Source of the DNA: 2-02-FULL-38-15 sp964645555
GTDB taxonomy: Bacteria > Patescibacteriota > Microgenomatia > Daviesbacterales > UBA10151
DNA: 6,540 bases
Assembly: GCA_964645555.1 (NCBI GenBank)
Contig: CAZYBP010000051.1
Span: 1-6,540, forward strand
Direction: 5' to 3'
Under the pieces are notes generated by a model, which was given only the letters and a program-made list of their open reading frames with translations, searched no databases and was not told the origin of the DNA. Shown one piece after another: positions 4,453-6,540 of this stretch. Position 1 is the first letter of the stretch, and the number at the start of each line of letters is the position of its first letter. The position numbers and the translations under genes were made by a program.

Positions 4453-5544
4453 ATGGCTAAAAAAGGCAAAGATACACCACTGGACATTAAAAAACTGATC
4501 AAGCTCGGCAAAGAGAGGGGATTTATTACTCAGGAAGAAATTCTTCAGGTGTTTCCTAAGCCCGAAGAGACAATAGAACAGTTAGACGAGCTGTATATTC
4601 AGTTGATTGATGAAGGCATAGATGTATTTGAAACCACGGCAGAAGAGATGGAGGCGGACAGCAAAACTACTTCGGAGTTGGAAAAAGAGTTGGAGCTTTT
4701 GTCTACTTTAGAGGAAGGTTCAGTTACTGATCCTGTCAGGCAATATCTTCGGGATATTGGTAAAATTCCACTTCTCACTGCAGCTGATGAAATTGATTTG
4801 GCCAAAAGAGCAGAGAAAAACGAGCAAAGGGCCCGGGATAAATTGATCAGTGCTAACTTAAGATTGGTTGTATCTATTGCCAAAAAGTATGTGGGTAGGG
4901 GCATGAGCCTATTGGATTTAATTGAGGAAGGAAACATTGGTTTGATGAGGGCAGTTGATAAATATGACTGGAGAAGAGGTTATAAATTTTCTACTTATGC
5001 TACCTGGTGGATAAGACAAGCAATCACCAGGGCTATTGCAGATCAAGCCAGAACCATCCGTATCCCGGTTCATATGGTAGAAACAATAAACCGGTTTAAC
5101 AGAACTCAAAGGAGGTTAATGCAGGAATTAGGCAGGGAACCTACCCCTGAGGAAGTGGCTAAAGCTTTGGATATTGATGTTACAAAAGCCCGCGAAATCA
5201 TCAAGGTGTCTCAGGAGCCAACCTCTTTGGAAACTCCAGTCGGAGATGAAGAGGATTCTCACCTGGGTGATTTTATTGCAGATCAAGGTTTACAGCCGGA
5301 TGAACAAGCTACAAGAGAACTGTTGAAGATTCATTTAGATGAGGTCCTAGACAGCCTCTCACCTAGGGAAAAACGGGTGCTGCAATTAAGGTTTGGCTTG
5401 GAAGATGGCAAACAAAGAACTTTGGAAGAAGTTGGCAAAGAATTTGGAGTAACCCGGGAAAGAATCAGGCAGATTGAAGCCAAAGCCATTAGAAAATTAA
5501 AGCATCCAACTAGGGCTAAAAAACTTCGTGATTACCTGGAATAA
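4453..5544 (+). CDS. rpoD: RNA polymerase primary sigma factor (sigma-70, RpoD)
   Basis: The housekeeping sigma factor, which directs RNA polymerase to -35/-10 promoters. At 363 residues it is a short group 1 form. A small region 1.1-like segment is present (about 12-60, LIKLGKERGFITQEEIL...LIDEGIDVFE), followed by an acidic linker. Region 1.2 starts at DPVRQYLRDIG (93-103). Region 2 runs about 128-205 and contains ANLRLVVSIAKKYVGRG, DLIEEGNIGLMRAVDKYDWRRGYKFSTYATWWIRQAI, the -10 recognition and melting part. Region 3 follows (IRIPVHMVETINR onward). Region 4 (about 298-355) has TLEEVGKEFGVTRERIRQIEAKAIRKLKHP, the -35 helix-turn-helix. The large non-conserved region of proteobacterial RpoD is absent. 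It lies 11 nt after dnaG in the classic macromolecular-synthesis order, without rpsU. The ATG at 4453 (MAKKGK) has no Shine-Dalgarno sequence. The near-consensus promoters in this window agree with such a factor. Confidence 0.97.
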   Translation: MAKKGKDTPLDIKKLIKLGKERGFITQEEILQVFPKPEETIEQLDELYIQLIDEGIDVFETTAEEMEADSKTTSELEKELELLSTLEEGSVTDPVRQYLRDIGKIPLLTAADEIDLAKRAEKNEQRARDKLISANLRLVVSIAKKYVGRGMSLLDLIEEGNIGLMRAVDKYDWRRGYKFSTYATWWIRQAITRAIADQARTIRIPVHMVETINRFNRTQRRLMQELGREPTPEEVAKALDIDVTKAREIIKVSQEPTSLETPVGDEEDSHLGDFIADQGLQPDEQATRELLKIHLDEVLDSLSPREKRVLQLRFGLEDGKQRTLEEVGKEFGVTRERIRQIEAKAIRKLKHPTRAKKLRDYLE

Positions 5545-5558
5545 TTTTCTTCTAAAGG

Positions 5559-5587
5559 TTTAAAAAATCAAGATTAGTTGGTATAAT
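5559..5587 (+). promoter_or_regulatory. Promoter upstream of tRNA-Asn
   Basis: A perfect extended -10, TGGTATAAT (5579-5587), lies 17 nt after TTTAAA (5559-5564, four of six). The predicted start near 5594 leaves about 46 nt before the tRNA, to be removed by RNase P. I see no clear intrinsic terminator between the rpoD stop and this promoter. Confidence 0.6.
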
Positions 5588-5639
5588 TTCAGGGTTTAAA
5601 GCTTTGCCTTTAATATTGCACTTTAAATTAGCTTAATAT

Positions 5640-5711
5640 TCCCCTGTAGCTCAATGGTAGAGCGAGTCACTGTTAATGACTATGTTAGAGGTTCGAGTCC
5701 TCTCGGGGGAG
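5640..5711 (+). tRNA. tRNA-Asn(GUU)
   Basis: The acceptor stem pairs 5640-5646 (TCCCCTG) with 5704-5710 (CGGGGGA, one G-U pair). The T arm is AGAGG-TTCGAGT-CCTCT (5687-5703). The anticodon stem 5665-5669/5677-5681 encloses CTGTTAA, with anticodon GTT (5672-5674). The discriminator is G5711, as usual for asparagine. Unlike the other five tRNAs here, CCA follows directly (5712-5714), so the 3' end may be encoded. It has its own promoter and stands alone between rpoD and the SRPBCC gene. Confidence 0.97.
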
Positions 5712-5762
5712 CCAAATGTTTAGCCTCGAATTTTAATACCCTTAATGGACGGTTAGAACTAT

Positions 5763-5771
5763 TGATATACT
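5763..5771 (+). promoter_or_regulatory. Extended -10 promoter giving a leaderless SRPBCC mRNA
   Basis: TGATATACT (5763-5771) has the TGn extension plus TATACT (five of six). It ends 6 nt before the ATG at 5778, so transcription would start at about the A of the start codon. The -35 region is weak, which extended -10 promoters tolerate. Confidence 0.5.
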
Positions 5772-5777
5772 TAAAAC

Positions 5778-6266
5778 ATGACGTATTCTCATCATTACCA
5801 AGAAACTGCTCTCATTCAGGCATCCGCTACTGATACTTTTAATTTTATTGATGACCATAATAATTTCTCGTCACATATGAATAGGTCCTCGTGGATGATG
5901 GGTGGAGGAAAAATGGAAACGCACGTGGATGAAGGCAATGGGCAAAGAGTAGGCTCACATATTCGAATGAGTGGTAAGGTGTTGGGGATAAATCTCTTTC
6001 TAGAGGAAGTTATTACTGAATATAATCCGCCACATCGAAAAGCATGGGAAACAGTTGGGAATCTAAAACTACTTGTAATAGGCAATTATCAAATGGGAGT
6101 AGAGATAGCTACTGAAAGAAAGAAATCAAAATTAAAGGTATTTATTAATTACGACTCCCCAACAGGAGTCTCCAAATTATTGGGAGTTATCTTTGGGGAT
6201 ATGTATGCTAAATGGTGTGTTCACCAAATGCTAAATGGAGTAGTGGAGCATTTTAAGTCAACTTAA
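5778..6266 (+). CDS. SRPBCC (START/Bet v 1-like) family protein
   Basis: A 162-residue single-domain protein with the outline of the SRPBCC fold, a helix-grip barrel that encloses a hydrophobic ligand. The N-terminal strand ETALIQASATDTFNFIDDHNNFSSHM is the usual opening (strand, then the short helix after a D/E-T-F-x-F motif). A glycine-rich SSWMMGGGKMETHVDEGNGQRVGSHIRMSGKVLGI follows, then LFLEEVITEYNPPHRKAWET, which matches the xVxxxxPPxxLxxxx strand region of these proteins, and a long C-terminal helix (about 138-160). No ligand or reaction can be read off; polyketide-cyclase, lipid-transfer and toxin-type roles exist in the superfamily. No signal peptide is visible, so it should be cytosolic. 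It is monocistronic, with an extended -10 promoter before it and a hairpin with a T-run about 60 nt after it. Such genes seem uncommon in reduced Patescibacteria, so transfer is possible. Confidence 0.85.
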   Translation: MTYSHHYQETALIQASATDTFNFIDDHNNFSSHMNRSSWMMGGGKMETHVDEGNGQRVGSHIRMSGKVLGINLFLEEVITEYNPPHRKAWETVGNLKLLVIGNYQMGVEIATERKKSKLKVFINYDSPTGVSKLLGVIFGDMYAKWCVHQMLNGVVEHFKST

Positions 6267-6312
6267 ACAAAAATTTGCTTAGAATAATAAGTTCTAACAC
6301 CAGGCATTAAAC

Positions 6313-6464
6313 GGAGCTTTTCAAAAACGGTTACCGCAAGGTGGCCTTTTTTGAAAAATTCTCGATTAAGGCATAGAGAATTCTTCGTGGTACAAAGTTG
6401 TGCAAGGAGGTTCGCCAATTTTGACGAAGACCAAAATTGGGTGTATTATCCAGGTCGAGGAGCT
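6313..6464 (+). ncRNA. Candidate structured RNA of unknown family
   Basis: No reading frame with a normal start covers this stretch, but it folds. H1 is 6318-6327/6348-6357 (10 bp), one mismatch, then GGTTACC/GGTGGCC (6329-6335/6340-6346) capped by a GCAA tetraloop. H2 is AATTCTC/GAGAATT (6357-6363/6376-6382). H3 is GTACA/TGTGC (6390-6394/6399-6403). H4 is CCAATTTTG/CAAAATTGG (6415-6423/6432-6440). The loop of H4, ACGAAGA (6424-6430), is an exact complement of TCTTCGT (6382-6388), allowing a pseudoknot or an alternative fold. G-U pairs in H1 and H3 and the GNRA loop favour the plus strand. I recognise no known family. The 5' and 3' ends are not defined, and no strong promoter lies just upstream. 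Confidence 0.4.
6318..6357 (+). terminator. Hairpin with T-run, likely terminator of the SRPBCC gene
   Basis: The 7-bp GC-rich stem GGTTACC-GCAA-GGTGGCC (6329-6346) is followed at once by TTTTTT (6347-6352), the form of an intrinsic terminator. An upstream A-run pairs with the T-run, extending the helix by 10 bp. It lies about 60 nt after the SRPBCC stop. It may instead be the first helix of the structured RNA described here. On the minus strand the stem contains two A-C mismatches and is weaker. Confidence 0.5.
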
Positions 6465-6469
6465 AAAAA

Positions 6470-6529
6470 CGTGAATTTATCCCGTAAATTGTATATAATT
6501 CACGCTAAATTGACAAAAAATCGTGAATT
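6470..6529. promoter_or_regulatory. Three CGTGAATT boxes in alternating orientation (possible operator)
   Basis: CGTGAATT occurs at 6470-6477 (plus), 6497-6504 (minus, as AATTCACG) and 6522-6529 (plus), with centres 27 and 25 nt apart. The middle copy starts inside the upstream TATAAT (6494-6499) and the third lies in the spacer of the consensus promoter 6510-6538. The arrangement is that of an operator set around a promoter. The regulator is unknown. Confidence 0.45.
6488..6516 (-). promoter_or_regulatory. Possible divergent minus-strand promoter
   Basis: On the minus strand TTGTCA (complement of 6511-6516, five of six) is 17 nt from TACAAT (complement of 6488-6493, five of six). Its -35 overlaps that of the plus-strand promoter. 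Transcription would run leftward through the hairpin region, where no minus-strand gene is visible, so this may be only a side effect of symmetry. Confidence 0.3.
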
Positions 6530-6538
6530 TGATATAAT
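6510..6538 (+). promoter_or_regulatory. Consensus sigma-70 promoter firing out of the window
   Basis: TTGACA (6510-6515) and TATAAT (6533-6538) are both perfect and separated by exactly 17 nt, with a TGA extension (6530-6532) before the -10. It is the strongest promoter in the window. The transcript would start at about 6545, beyond the edge, so its gene is unknown. Confidence 0.85.
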
Positions 6539-6540
6539 AC

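Noticed and set aside
4599..4937. Minus-strand 112-codon frame inside rpoD
   Set aside because: It is opposite a highly conserved sigma factor, has no promoter or recognisable family, and has shadow-like Ser/Leu-rich composition.
5816..6085. Minus-strand 89-codon frame inside the SRPBCC gene
   Set aside because: It is a shadow of a recognisable protein with no supporting signal.
6292..6540. Long open frame without stop near the right end (plus strand, reading ...FDEDQNWVYYPGRGAKN...)
   Set aside because: It has no start codon of normal type, spans the hairpins, terminator-like T-run and promoters, and resembles no family I know.

Overview
The window looks like a chromosomal piece of an AT-rich member of the Candidate Phyla Radiation (Patescibacteria), probably the Microgenomates side. 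The reasons are compact small genes, a small membrane protein of the DUF5652 type, a TlyA-like methyltransferase without its S4 domain, a short primary sigma factor, tRNAs mostly without an encoded CCA, and short tandem repeats scattered between and inside genes. TGA ends the methyltransferase gene directly after its conserved C-terminus, so the standard bacterial code fits and a TGA=Gly code does not. Lineage placement is inference.

Layout. 7-94 is tRNA-Ser(UGA). 312-899 encodes an unrecognised protein with two membrane helices. 955-1203 is a tRNA cluster, Arg(GCG)-Ser(CGA)-Arg(CCG), with its own promoter. It is followed 16 nt later by a Nudix hydrolase (1220-1630) that overlaps a TlyA/FtsJ-type rRNA methyltransferase (1617-2174). 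Converging on that gene from the minus strand is the DUF5652-type protein (2157-2402), with tRNA-Ser(GGA) upstream of it (2430-2514). A heptamer repeat and a good sigma-70 promoter then lead into a folded 69-nt leader and dnaG (primase). An assembly gap near the end of dnaG shifts its apparent frame; the true stop is at 4441. rpoD follows after 11 nt, so this is a reduced macromolecular-synthesis operon (dnaG-rpoD, no rpsU). tRNA-Asn(GUU) is at 5640-5711 and an SRPBCC-fold protein at 5778-6266.

The last 270 bases hold no protein gene but are dense in signals. There is a 17-bp GNRA-capped hairpin usable as a terminator, two or three further hairpins with a potential 7-bp pseudoknot, and then a consensus extended -10 promoter (TTGACA, 17 nt, TATAAT) surrounded by three copies of CGTGAATT in alternating orientation. 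Whatever that promoter drives lies beyond the window.

Functionally this is housekeeping DNA: tRNAs, rRNA modification, replication priming and the primary sigma factor. The parts worth a second look are non-coding: the candidate structured RNA near the right end, the dnaG leader, the 7-nt-period repeats at three loci with three unrelated units, and -10-like hexamers 6-8 nt before most start codons with no Shine-Dalgarno sequence, which suggests leaderless mRNAs.
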